Of a DNA stretch of 64,000 nt, positions 1-9,400 are shown in pieces; the first letter of the stretch is position 1; every line of letters starts with the position of its first letter. Origin of the DNA: Nematopogon swammerdamellus (lineage: Eukaryota > Arthropoda > Insecta > Lepidoptera > Adelidae); NCBI GenBank assembly GCA_946902875.1, contig OX336343.1:14989596-15053595 (forward strand), read 5' to 3'. The translations under genes were made by a program, and so were the position numbers. The notes beneath the pieces are model-generated. The model saw only the letters and a program-made list of their open reading frames with translations, was not told where the DNA came from and searched no databases.

Positions 1-1611
1 TAACAGCGTAATATCATCCGCAAATGCCAGGATGGCCGCCATATATGTGTCTCCATATTTGAACCTGTATCCCCATTTGTTTTCTTTTACGACAAGCGTA
101 TCAATTAGAATGTTGATAACAATGTTAAATGTGACAGGAGAGAGGCAGCAACCCTGGAAAAGTCCTATGCCGTAACGAATTTCTGGTGTCTTCTCCGTTT
201 CGCCTTTTACTTGTATTACAAAGGAAAGTTTTTTGTAGTAGGAGGCTATTATATTACAGATCAGAGGTGGCACATTATACCACTCTAGCGCCTTTAATAG
301 TAACTCATGGCGCACCGAACCGAAGGCGTTTTCAAAGTCTAACCACGTGGCAGTTAATTGTCTCTCATTCTTCCTTGCATCTCTAAGACATTCAGTCAGC
401 AAAGAATTATGTTCGAGGCACCCTGCAACTCTTGGGAGAAAACCTTTCTGGTACTTCTTCGGTAAGTAGTCGTTGGTACACATGTGTTTGAGTAGTCTGG
501 CCTGTATAATGGAGAAGAATATTTTCGAAATTGTGTTCGTAAGGGCTATAGGTCTAATATCCTTGGGATCAGTAACTTCTTTCTTTTTTGGTAGAAGAAC
601 AAACACGGCTTTACCAAGACAGTCTGGCACTTCTCTGTTCGTCCAAATTCTTTTGTAGATGTTCAACATGTGTTTCCGCACTGATGGACATTTTTTGTAT
701 ATGATGTATGGTATGCCATCGGGTCCCGGGGCGGAACTATTTGGTTTCCTTTTTATGTGGTATTCCAGCTCTTCCATCGTCGGTGAATCAGCATCAAATG
801 CTACAGCAGGTTCTTTGGGTTTTGGAGCTGGTGGATCCCTGTAAGTTATATCCGCCTCCGGGGTGGTATATGTGGATTTAAAGTAGTTGAACATCTCGTC
901 CGTACTTAACCTAATTGTACCCTGCTGTTCCTTAAAAGCTTTTTTGGCGAAATAAAAGGGGTTCTTCTCGAAAGCTGCTATATTCTGAGCCTTTCGAAAT
1001 TCATTGCCAACAACCGTAATTTGCTCAGATACTTTCTGGATGAGTTTTAGGATAGATCTCATCGCTCTGGCTAATTGGTGGCATAGATTTCTGTCTCCTG
1101 AGGCTTTAGCCTTCCTTAGCTGCTTTATCAACTCTCTCTTCCTTCTCCTAAGCTTTGCTTTGAAAGTGTTTTCTCTTTCCATTGGGTTGTGGTGATAGCG
1201 AACAGGGTACAATTCGGAGAAGTAATTGTAAATTGTTCCCTGGAAGTCATACAGCTGATCTTCGGGACTCTGCCTGCAGCCTGGGAGGTCAAGTCTTTCG
1301 GCTAGGCATCGATCATGTTGCTTCCAAGTGGTCTCGGATATGCTCGGTAAGCTTAGTCGGTCTCTGGGCGAAAATGCTTCATGGTGAGAGGAAGGTTGCG
1401 CAACACTTTGTGACGTGTGAGGTTGTACTCTGTCAATAGTGTCAGGTGGAGAACTTACAGGCGCTTTCTGCCCTGCTTCACTGTCGCTATGTTTCTCCTT
1501 CACGTGCCTTTCTAGCCAGATTTTTCGCTTATATTGTTTCCCACACTTCGAGCATTTCAAGTCCATATTCATACCAAGGTTGTCAGAGATATCGATCGGT
1601 GAGCGGTTCAT
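1..1611 (-). CDS. Non-LTR retrotransposon ORF (zinc finger + reverse transcriptase), partial, open to window edge
   Basis: Reading the minus strand from the ATG at 1611 to base 1 gives 537 codons without a stop; the ORF continues beyond the window. A C2H2 finger (C20, C23, H36, H41; CX2CX12HX4H) lies near the N terminus, followed by a charged linker (about 45-270) and a reverse transcriptase. The RT shows SAPGPDGIP at 295-301, a PKKKEVTDPKDIRPIAL block at 341-357, motif A WLDFENAFGSV (catalytic D425), motif B GLFQGCCLSP at 483-492 and motif C FADD at 530-533. An N-terminal C2H2 finger with this RT type fits the R2/NeSL/R4 group, whose C-terminal endonuclease would lie left of the window. These proteins copy their own RNA at a nicked target. 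Without an ATG requirement the frame is open to 1719, into a hAT element (1641-3282). The intact frame suggests a young copy. Clade assignment is inference; RT identity is secure. Confidence 0.88.
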   Translation of the reverse strand, partial: MNRSPIDISDNLGMNMDLKCSKCGKQYKRKIWLERHVKEKHSDSEAGQKAPVSSPPDTIDRVQPHTSQSVAQPSSHHEAFSPRDRLSLPSISETTWKQHDRCLAERLDLPGCRQSPEDQLYDFQGTIYNYFSELYPVRYHHNPMERENTFKAKLRRRKRELIKQLRKAKASGDRNLCHQLARAMRSILKLIQKVSEQITVVGNEFRKAQNIAAFEKNPFYFAKKAFKEQQGTIRLSTDEMFNYFKSTYTTPEADITYRDPPAPKPKEPAVAFDADSPTMEELEYHIKRKPNSSAPGPDGIPYIIYKKCPSVRKHMLNIYKRIWTNREVPDCLGKAVFVLLPKKKEVTDPKDIRPIALTNTISKIFFSIIQARLLKHMCTNDYLPKKYQKGFLPRVAGCLEHNSLLTECLRDARKNERQLTATWLDFENAFGSVRHELLLKALEWYNVPPLICNIIASYYKKLSFVIQVKGETEKTPEIRYGIGLFQGCCLSPVTFNIVINILIDTLVVKENKWGYRFKYGDTYMAAILAFADDITLL

Positions 1612-1640
1612 CCTCCCTCCCTCTCGGACCGCTCTGAGGG

Positions 1641-3282
1641 CAGTGGCGGCTGGTGACCTATGGGACTGGGTGTGCGCACAGCACACCCAGTCCCATAGGT
1701 ACCTAGCGCACAGTGTGCGCTAACTTACTCGTAGTACTAAACCCAAACGTGAATCTAATGGATACCGAGACGTGATTTTTTATTTTATTTTCATGTCTGA
1801 GTTAATTGCCCAAATTATGTAAAAGTATTCTCACTCAACAGATACATAGTTGAAAGACAAAATAAGGTAAGGATAAAAGTGATAAAATTATTAAAATGTA
1901 AGTAATAAAAATGTACTCACTTTTAGATTGAAATATCTAGGTATGGTGTTTTGAAGAACACGCCAGCGAATTTATGAAAATTATGAAGAAATCAGTCACA
2001 CACACACACCACACACACTACAGTTTGATTGGGTAGGTCTAATATTGTTCTATTTATTTCGTTTTTAATATAGTCAACACTGAATCCACTCATTTTTATA
2101 ACGCACTAGAAACACAACCAGAGTCCTAATTGCTCGAAGAACCAAAGCGACACTTCACTGCGCAGTGGCCACCGAGCACCGAGCCGCGCGGCCGCCGGGG
2201 CGCCTCCGCGCGCGAGTCGTGGCCGGCGCGCGCGCCCGCGCCCGTCGGCCAGCCTTGCCGCGCCGGGCAATGAAGAAAACTTCACAATGTACTGTTAACT
2301 GACGAAAAGTCGTTCAAACTGCTAAAAAACTGATTTGCAAAACATCCCGGCGCGGCAAAGATATATTACGTACAATATTTCATCTAAGCGGTGGCGGCGC
2401 GGCGGCGCGGAGCGGCCATCATCGGTCGACGCGACGACGACGGGTCTCGCCCCGAACTGAGATGGCGCGGCGCGCGCGGCGCGGCGCGGCGCGGCGAGCG
2501 ATCGTTCGGATGATCGCGCGACCAACAACGCGAAAATAGCGAAATATGCAGTATCATTAATGTTTGTCGTAACATTCGAATATTTTATAAATTACCATTC
2601 GAATATGTATCAAATCGATATTCGAATAATTCAAATTATTCAATTGCAAACTCGATCTGTTATATAAATATAAGAAACACCCATATTCCAAAAATGGACT
2701 CGCCTGTCGGTGCGTGCTACAGCGTATGTGTAGGTACTTAGCGCTTGTGTGTGTGTGACTTCGACCCAGAGTTTGGATCGCCCCCGCCGCGCCCGCGCGC
2801 CCGCGCCCCCCGCCCGCGCGTGCCTTCGGTCGGGTTTACGATCTCGGCTTACTTCGGCTCATCGTCGGCTGGCTCGGTCGCGACGTGTCGCACGCGCGTC
2901 TATCCACAATATACTGTCCTTCTTTTTCCGTCGTGTGTCACACGCAGAAGGCCACACATAATCGTATGAATAGTGTTTTGTTTCACGCGGCGGGGCAGCG
3001 GCGTTTGACATTTTCTCATAGTAAACGTTCGCGGTGTTTTGTACTGCACTCGGCGCGGCGAGCTCGGCGGCTATACGTAGTATGTAGTACGTATTACGTA
3101 CAGCAAAATCGTGCCTTGTTGTCTAGGAAATAGGATCGGATAGGAATTCAGTTTGATATTTTTACTTCGATCGGTTTCATGGAGAATGTTTAATATTTTA
3201 ATTTATTTCTTTCTTTCGGGTGAAGGCGTTATGTTTTGTGGTAGTGCGGCGCACGAACGCACTTAAGGGCCAGCCGCCACTG
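1641..3282. mobile_element. hAT-type non-autonomous DNA transposon with 8-bp target duplication
   Basis: Perfect 13-bp terminal inverted repeats CAGTGGCGGCTGG / CCAGCCGCCACTG bound 1,642 bp, flanked on both sides by the same 8 bases TCTGAGGG (1633-1640 and 3283-3290). Eight-base duplications with CAGTG termini are the hAT hallmark. No transposase is visible inside, so the element depends on a partner. The interior holds a subterminal hairpin (1657-1699), a second small palindrome (GCGCACAGTGTGCGC, 1708-1722), a CA run (about 1996-2018) and three strongly GC-rich blocks (about 2160-2270, 2390-2500, 2770-2900), unusual in this AT-rich window. It sits 29 bp upstream of the first Met of the RT ORF and interrupts the open 5' frame of that retrotransposon. 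Confidence 0.85.
1657..1699. repeat. Perfect 19-bp-arm hairpin just inside the left hAT terminus
   Basis: Left arm 1657-1675 (CCTATGGGACTGGGTGTGC), five-base loop GCACA, right arm 1681-1699, with no mismatch. It begins three bases after the 13-bp terminal repeat. Subterminal hairpins are common in non-autonomous hAT elements and may bind transposase; that role is inferred. Confidence 0.8.
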
Positions 3283-3290
3283 TCTGAGGG

Positions 3291-3450
3291 TATTTACTCT
3301 TTTTACTGTCGTAGCTTTTATTTCCTGGCGCGGCTTGCTAGGCCTAACGCCCGTCTGTCTCTCCAGCGTCACCAGTCTTTCCCGGTCGTCAAATGGACTT
3401 TCCCATTCGTCAACGGTCTTTCCCGGTCGCCAGCTGTCTTTCCAGCGTCA
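3291..3450 (-). pseudogene. 5' part of the RT retrotransposon, cut off by the hAT insertion
   Basis: With the hAT element and one duplication discounted, the minus-strand frame of the RT ORF continues upstream through this stretch without a stop until a TGA at 3448-3450. The peptide is charged and unremarkable and has no Met, so it is either untranslated leader or an N-terminal extension using a non-AUG start, which is known for R2-type elements. This confirms that the insertion landed inside the retrotransposon. Confidence 0.6.
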
Positions 3451-3659
3451 TCCCGTCTCTCCGGGCTGTCTTGTTTCGAAGGTGTGGATCTAAGCTTACG
3501 ATGGCTTCACCGAACATATCCGGGCCCATCGGCAGTAGAGGAGGGTATTAATCGAGGTCGGGACTAGCGAGTGGCCACTCTAAATTTCCCGCGCATGCTT
3601 CACGTTTCGGCTCGCTTCAAGCCCTCGTCAGCTAGTCTGCGTTGACTAGGACGCGGGGA
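3451..3659. other. Junction between two head-to-tail retrotransposon copies
   Basis: No ORF of note. In minus-strand order this lies after the 3' end of one non-LTR copy (3660-4155) and before the 5' region of the next (3450 and below). It is moderately GC-rich, so it probably holds the 3' UTR of the upstream copy, the 5' UTR of the downstream copy and any target sequence. Confidence 0.45.
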
Positions 3660-4155
3660 AACACCAGTCCCGCTCTCGACCTCCCTCTCTCTACCTATCC
3701 ATATTCTGTAGGATGCTTCAAGTGACGTTTTCGAAGCTCTCTCCATGTATGAGCTTAGAGTCGATCTTGGCAGCCCTAGATTCTTGGAGAGACTGTGGAC
3801 GAATTCGCTGGTAGTCCTCTTGCTCCGACTTCCACAGCGAAGAGATCAGTCTTGAATCTGTTTCTCACAATCCGTTTCTCACAATCCGGTCTACTAGGTT
3901 GCAGTACTTGTTAGGTTTGATGTTGTGGTCCTTCGGTATGTTGCTTTCCCATGGAACTGTAAGTTCAACAAGTACTAAGTACATATGCTTTGTCGCTTTT
4001 GTGAATATGAGTATATCCGGTCTTAATATTGTGGTACAGATTTCAGAAGGCATCTGGTCATGCTTCTCATGTGCCCATGTAACGAAAAAGATCGGAAGCG
4101 TCTGTATGGAATTTCTGTTTACTGTATTTGGCAACACAGCACATCGCGGTGTTGA
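3660..4155 (-). pseudogene. 3' end of a second non-LTR retrotransposon: endonuclease-like C-terminal domain, frameshifted
   Basis: A 90-codon minus-strand stretch (3865-4137, GTG first codon; stop just upstream at 4156-4158) reads ...TTILRPDILIFTKATKHMYLVLVELTVPWESN..., with P40-D41, E58 and W63-E64. The pattern RPD...VELTVPWE...KY is typical of the endonuclease-like region following the RT in R2/NeSL-type elements. After a frameshift near 3865 it continues as FAVEVGARGLPANS and, after another, as LSKNLGLPRSTLSSY then SLEASYRIWIGRE, the usual end of this family. At least two frameshifts break it. Orientation matches the RT ORF at 1-1611, so this is the tail of another copy placed upstream of it. 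Assignment rests on motif memory. Confidence 0.68.
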
Positions 4156-4293
4156 CTAATGGGTTGCCAGGCGGTTAAAATATATCCCAAATAGACGGGA
4201 ATTCACATTCGCCTCGGTTGTATTTATCTTACTTATTAATTCAGACATCATCGGAGGCCCCCTAGTAGAGGTCCAATATTATCAACAAATGGT
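4156..4293. other. Unassigned spacer
   Basis: No ORF or repeat recognised between the retrotransposon tail and the LTR-like block. Confidence 0.4.
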
Positions 4294-4399
4294 GTTACAG
4301 GCCTTCAGCCACTTAGAGCCAGGTAAACACATACAGTGCGCGTCATTGCGTGCTAGCCGACTTCATTCCGCAGCCACACCACAAACGCGCGCTGTCGTC

Positions 4400-4407
4400 T
4401 ATAAAAG
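4400..4407 (+). promoter_or_regulatory. TATA box in the LTR-like block
   Basis: TATAAAAG, about 100 bp downstream of the putative LTR start, followed about 30 bases later by a pyrimidine-rich ACTTCACTTCTTCTG stretch that could hold the initiator. Confidence 0.4.
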
Positions 4408-4845
4408 CGGAACTCAGTGAAACAAGACTTCACTTCTTCTGTTAAATAATTCTCCGCTACAAGATTAAATATAACGCGCTCGATCTGCCGCCGTGAGTTA
4501 CACTAGTCTCCCTCGCGACCGTGCCACTGTCAACGAGCCACGGCGTTGCACCACCGCGTCGGTCACGCGTCGCCGAGCACTCCCTCACGGACGCCTGCAG
4601 CCGCACATCTCAGCGTTGAGACAGGAGTCCCCACAGCCAGGGTTACGGGTAACATTACAATCTCTTCAGCTCTGCCCTGCCTGTCGCTTGTGAGACACCG
4701 TCGGCCTAGCGGTTGTCGTTGCGCTTCACACACAAAACGTATAACGCCCATCTGTGTATTTTCTCTCTTCCCATCCACAGGGCACCTTGATATGTGTGCA
4801 TTATTTAATGTGGGTGTGTTTGTGTGTGTGTGTGTGCAGCTTCTA

Positions 4846-4898
4846 CGTCTACACGTAGTCTCTTCTACGTTTACACGTAGACTTCCACGCTTCTACGT
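4846..4898. repeat. Short tandem TTCTACGT(N)TACACGTAG repeat after a GT run
   Basis: A (GT)n run (about 4820-4838) is followed by three variants of CTTCTACG with TACACGTAG self-complementary halves. It lies within the LTR-like block and may be a diversified microsatellite. Confidence 0.55.
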
Positions 4899-5275
4899 TC
4901 TCCGTCCGAGGACGCCGGCATCGTCTGCGACGACATAGCCGGAACGAGCCACTTGGAATCTACTCCTCGTCCGGCTGTCCCGAAGCAGAACACTGTGAAG
5001 AGGGTGGGGAACGAGCGACGCATCGGAGGCATCGTGTCGGCCTCCCTGCGAAGACCTTCGTCTCCTCCTCCGAAGCTAAGTTCTCGGATAGAATTATAGC
5101 TCTAATCGATTAGCTCGGTCGTCACCCCTACGATGCTCAAGTGATTCTGATAACTCACACCCCGTCTTTTTATATAACAATCTTGTATTACAAGGAATAA
5201 ATGATAACTTTATATTTCTGAGCGTATTTCATTATTTAATCCCCCTTTTTTGTCTCAATACCTACGTAACCACCC

Positions 5276-5978
5276 AATTACCGTTAAAATTCAGACCCAG
5301 ATTTAAAAAAAATATTATTATTATTAATTTTAATGTTTGATAGTTAGGTTAAATTCTTAAATTACTTATTTATATTTTCTTGAATAAATAATCAATAGAC
5401 ACGACCAAAATGGCATATGTAATTGGCAGACATCACGCACGTAGGTGTGTCTTGTGTCTGGTTTTTTGTGTGTTATTGTATTGTGTCGTATAAATATATA
5501 TTTAAGGGAAAAATACTTCTTTCTTTCTTTTAGATGGTGAAGTCAAGCATGTCAGATTACATAAAAATACGATACCTAAAAATACATTGAAAACGTTAAA
5601 AATACTTGAAATTTTCCGACATTGAGTATCACGGCTTGCCCCGGGACCCTCTCACGCTCCTTTGGACCCCTACTTTGGACAGCTTGACACTAAGTTATGA
5701 TGCCAATCAAAATCGAAACTGGCAAAAGTTTCGGCTGCTGTTATGTAGTCAATCAAAGTTTTAAGGATATCGACTTAAATAATGTTTGGTCGTGTTCTAC
5801 GATAACAGAAAAAAAAGTTTTTTAATTTGTTAATTCTGATAGAGCCTGTCTATTGTGCGTTTGTTAGTCTTAAAATTATAATATTTCAAGTTTTTTAACA
5901 GAGCGTGGAATAGGTATTAAGCGGAGGAACCTCGGTTTTCGGGCATGACTCTTATATTACTCTCAAACTCAATAATAT
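5276..5978. other. AT-rich stretch without gene
   Basis: Contains a short ATT run near 5317 and a pyrimidine tract followed by TTTTAGATGG near 5530 that mimics a splice acceptor. No supporting exon is seen. Confidence 0.5.
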
Positions 5979-6176
5979 CCTCACTAATGTGGTGGTCACA
6001 AATAATACTTATAAAATTATCCCTTTAAACCAGTCTCAAATTAACTAATTTTCCAAATAAAAATAATCGAAGTATAGCATAATGCAATTTATAGTAAATA
6101 TGCGATATTCAGTTTTCAATTTGTTTTTGGTCATTTTGGGCGCTCTAACGATGGTTTGACCACCACTTTAGTGAGG
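5979..6176. mobile_element. Small MITE with 20-bp terminal inverted repeats
   Basis: CCTCACTAATGTGGTGGTCA at 5979-5998 is matched, with one mismatch, by the reverse complement at 6157-6176. The 158-bp interior is AT-rich and non-coding. A clear target duplication is not evident. Superfamily unassigned. Confidence 0.6.
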
Positions 6177-7229
6177 ACATATTTTATGAGTTCGTATAGG
6201 CATGTCCTTACCTTAGTAATAATATTTAAGCTAATATTTTGGGGACGATGGCCCGCTGGAGGAATTTAATTATTAAGGGGGCAGACTTAAAATTAGTCGC
6301 AATTTATATTAGAATATGTCTGCTAAATAACTAATAGGTAAAAAATCTAGTTTTTTGCTTATACATGAATACACTTTTTTTCTCTCTCTTTCTTCTTCTA
6401 TATAGTTAAGTTAGTTGTTTTATAAACTTTTTTCATTAGCAAATATTTCAAAACGAATAAAACCGCCTTTGCACATACTATACCTGTATCCATTGCGTTA
6501 TTTTCTCGTAAAATATTTGTGGAGCAATAAATAATTTTGTAAATTATATCTAAATATTATTTATCTGTATAATTTTCTATTTAATAAAGGTTCTACTACA
6601 TACATTTGTGCGTAAATATACTTTTAGAATCGGCTTTTTGTACCTCCTTAACTCAACCATTAATTGGCATAAGAATACCCTAACGCAAACAATTTTATGT
6701 AAGGAATAAAATAAATATTATAATAGTTAATATATTATATTTATATCTAGAGATAATTAATAATGGCTGAACTATCGATTCCCAGAATACTCTCAACATT
6801 TCACGCGAGCGAATTCACAGAAAAAACTTAATTTAACTAAAATATTCAAAATTAACCCCAAAACCTCATAGTTGCCGAATTAACTTTGTTAACACTACCC
6901 GTACCCCACCTAACGAATTAAGCAGGTTCATGTCCAGCAGTAGGACGATCAAAGGCCTAGATTAAAGACAGGATCATTTTGAGATCATAGGATAGTTTAT
7001 TTTAAATTATTTTGCTCACTTTGAACTTATTTGATATAGGTACCTAACATATGATATAGGTACTAACGTGAATTAACAACGTATTTCAGTTAAAAGTTGT
7101 TACCCCAGCTTCGATCGTATCTAAATATAAGTACAGCAATTACTTGATTTGGCATTCATTGCGAATTAATCTACTTTTAAATCAAGATCACTTCTGAATG
7201 CTCTCAGCCTCATAAAATATGTATTGTAT
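6177..7229. other. AT-rich stretch; short RTE tail remnant near 6930-6960
   Basis: No coding region. Near 6930 the string ATGTCCAGCAGTAGGACG matches the 3' tail seen in the RTE-type elements elsewhere in the window. Otherwise featureless AT-rich DNA. Confidence 0.5.
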
Positions 7230-7745
7230 ATAACTTTGACAAGGAGGCCGACAGAAGGATTCAGTTAGGTTGACCGGCATTTGGGAGACTCCGCCATATC
7301 TAATCATCCTCCATCCACAGTCATTAAAGACGACGGCTAGTGCGTTCTGCCAGTGATGACGTACGGAGCTGAAAAGTGGGCCCTGACGGTGGGCCTCGTC
7401 CACAAATTTAAAGTCGCTGAGCGAGCTATGGAAAGAGCAATGCTCTTTATTTCTTTAATCGATAAAATCCGTAATGACGAAATACGAAAAAGAACCTAGA
7501 CATTGCTAAGAAAATTAGCAAACTAAAGTGGCAGTGGGCTGGGCACTTCTGTCGCAGACCGGACGGCCACTGGGGCAGACGGGTGCCCGAATGGAAGCCA
7601 CGTACAAGCAAATGCCCCCTGGATAGGTGAACACACGACCTAAAAAGGTAGCCAGGAGTGGTTCGATGAGAAGAGTGGACGGCCGCGTGTGGAGGCGTAC
7701 TTTGGGAGAGGAATATGTCCAGCAGTGAAGCGAAATATCTCATAG
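7230..7745 (+). pseudogene. RTE-type non-LTR retrotransposon, 3' end of RT ORF, degenerate
   Basis: Plus-strand frames carry, in order, VLPVMTYGAEKWALTVGLVHKF, VAERAMERAMLFISLIDKIRNDEIRKRT, then after frame changes KISKLKWQWAGHFCRRPDGHWG and a decayed end RVWRRTLGEEYVQQ. These are the conserved C-terminal blocks of RTE-clade reverse transcriptases (AERAMERAML.ISL.D.IRN.EIR.RT; LKWQWAGH; the final YVQQW). Stops and at least two frameshifts interrupt it and no upstream RT core is present, so this is a 5'-truncated dead copy, the usual outcome of target-primed integration. Confidence 0.82.
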
Positions 7746-8576
7746 TAAATTGGGTAAAATCGCATGAAAGTCAGATTCACGTTACAAAATTACAGACAGA
7801 CTGACGCCGCATTTTACAATATGTAGAAAATGGCTATTTCAGTAAACTATCGACCAGTTTTTTGGTTTGTTTCCTATTATTCCGAAGAGGCCAATAGCAT
7901 GTCTACATAATATATTGGCAATTATCATCTTATCACCCTCTCATCATCTGTATTTGACTTACGGTAAATATCGCCATAGCATAAGAAGGGATCGTATAAA
8001 ATCAAGATTGTTGACCAGACCAACTGTCAATAAAAAGATAAACCTATGTTCGTCAGATTACTTTCGTTCCAAATTTGAATGTAGAGACTTGTAGAGCGTG
8101 CTAGAGCATGCGAATTCGTAGCATGCAAACGATTACAATTTCCTTTGCAGCGTCTCGCCTCCGTAAGTATGGTGTAAACTCGAAACGCGATACTGATGGT
8201 ATGTAAAATTGTTTTCACTTTATATAATCCTATTCTGATATCATGACGGAATATAATGGCCTGTAAACGGTCGTCTCTAGCATTGTGTTGACGATATAAG
8301 GCTTTATGTATATTCAACAATGCTCGGATCGCATCCACGGTCCTGATTTGTTTCAAAGGAGGAGATATGAAATATTTCTAGCAGCGTATCGCATTTAATG
8401 GCACCGCCTTATGAAAAGACCTCGCAGCGCATGAACAGAAACGTGTAAAGACTAGACAAGCCCTGTCTATAAAATAATATAAAAAAAAATTTATGTCATA
8501 CCTAATGTGTGTATGGTAGATGTATTGTAATGCATGAATTCACAGTTTATATCTAGTACGGATAGAGATTCTTAAT
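7746..8576. other. No recognised gene; one 109-codon minus-strand ORF (8027-8356)
   Basis: The minus-strand ORF at 8356-8027 (VDAIRALLNIHKALYRQHN...) is unrecognised, lies next to repeats and may be chance or retroelement debris. The rest is AT-rich. Confidence 0.4.
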
Positions 8577-8972
8577 TTTTATTTTTATTTTTTTATGGAA
8601 ACTGACACGGTTGGCTACATCACCTACAACGTCCGTGATGTCAGCCCATAACACCGGGTGAACTAGGTGCCATGTCAGTGCTTCCCCCTTTGATCGTGCC
8701 GGCTACACTGAACTGGTCGGAAAACACAAACTATTTACATAGCCGTTTAGACCGACGTTTCATTCAATGCGGTGGTACCAACCCAGGCGGGTTAAACCCT
8801 ACCACCAAGTAAGATTAGGAGGGAAGGGACCTACAGTTTTACGAGGAATCCGAACCTCGGTCAGCCTCCAACGGTCAGCGGTCACCCATCCAAGTACTGA
8901 CCGCACCCAGCGTTGCTTTACATTCAATAGCGACAGTTGACTGTCTGCACCACTGAGCTATCGAGGCTGACG
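8577..8972 (-). mobile_element. Composite 5S rRNA-derived SINE, copy 1
   Basis: Read on the minus strand from 8972: a tRNA-like head GCCTCGATAGCTCAGTGG (box A-like), then about 45 bases nearly identical to the 3' half of 5S rRNA (AAGCAACG...GGTCAGTACTTGGATGGGTG), then a body of about 270 bases and an A-rich tail (T-rich 8577-8596 on plus). The 5S part carries the box C control region for RNA polymerase III. Related copies are at 44236, 53686, 55556 and 56283. It encodes nothing and would need a LINE partner. Confidence 0.82.
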
Positions 8973-9174
8973 TATTTCGTGATTCAGCATCACCCTCATC
9001 CAGCATCAATCACGTAATTCGTGATTCGTAGGATTCATAAAATTCAAAAATGCAAGCATTTATGTTCGCTTCCATCTCGATAGCGGCTCAACAGGGCTCA
9101 ACCAATTTAGATGCAATTTTCACCAATATACCCTGACGTATTTTCAACAAACATCTTTTATGCAAACTAATATA
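8973..9174. other. Unassigned spacer
   Basis: No ORF or repeat recognised between the SINE and the retrotransposon tail. Confidence 0.4.
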
Positions 9175-9400
9175 GGCTGTGCTGAGAGACCAATAATGGC
9201 GCAGTCAACAGAGCCAAATTCACCTCTCATGCAGAAACCACGCTCAGTGAGATGCCATGCCAGCAGATTTGCGGACTGTTGCTAGGCTGTCTAGCCTATA
9301 GCTATACGACGTTTGAAGACACCCAGGTTAAAGGATTCGGGAAACCCAGCTCGTCGGGTAGCAGGTTCCACACCCTAGCGGTGCGACAGAGAAACGATTT
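9175..9400 (-). pseudogene. CR1/Jockey-type non-LTR retrotransposon, 3' terminal fragment
   Basis: The minus strand reads KSFLCRTARVWNLLPDE and continues through the characteristic end (FP...VSSN) with stops. The SFL.RTA.(V/L)WN.LP motif is the conserved C-terminus of CR1/Jockey-group ORF2 proteins. The same tail appears at 15417, 16316, 30340 and 58580. 5'-truncated and dead. Confidence 0.7.

Larger units (their letters stand above)
4294..5275 (+). mobile_element. LTR-like block (possible solo LTR)
   Basis: The block starts with TGTTACAGG and near 5270 has ...TACGTAACCA, giving an imperfect TG...CA inverted terminus. Inside, in the order expected for an LTR, are a TATAAAAG box (4400-4407), a GC-rich stretch with several short ORFs, and an AATAAA signal (5196-5201) followed by a T-rich tail. 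No matching target duplication was found, and no gag or pol is present next to it. A fragment of an LTR retrotransposon or an unrelated promoter-bearing repeat are alternatives. Confidence 0.35.

Noticed and set aside
2160..2900. Host CpG-island promoter
   Set aside because: The GC-rich blocks lie inside the hAT element bounded by its own duplication, so they moved with it; a captured origin remains possible.
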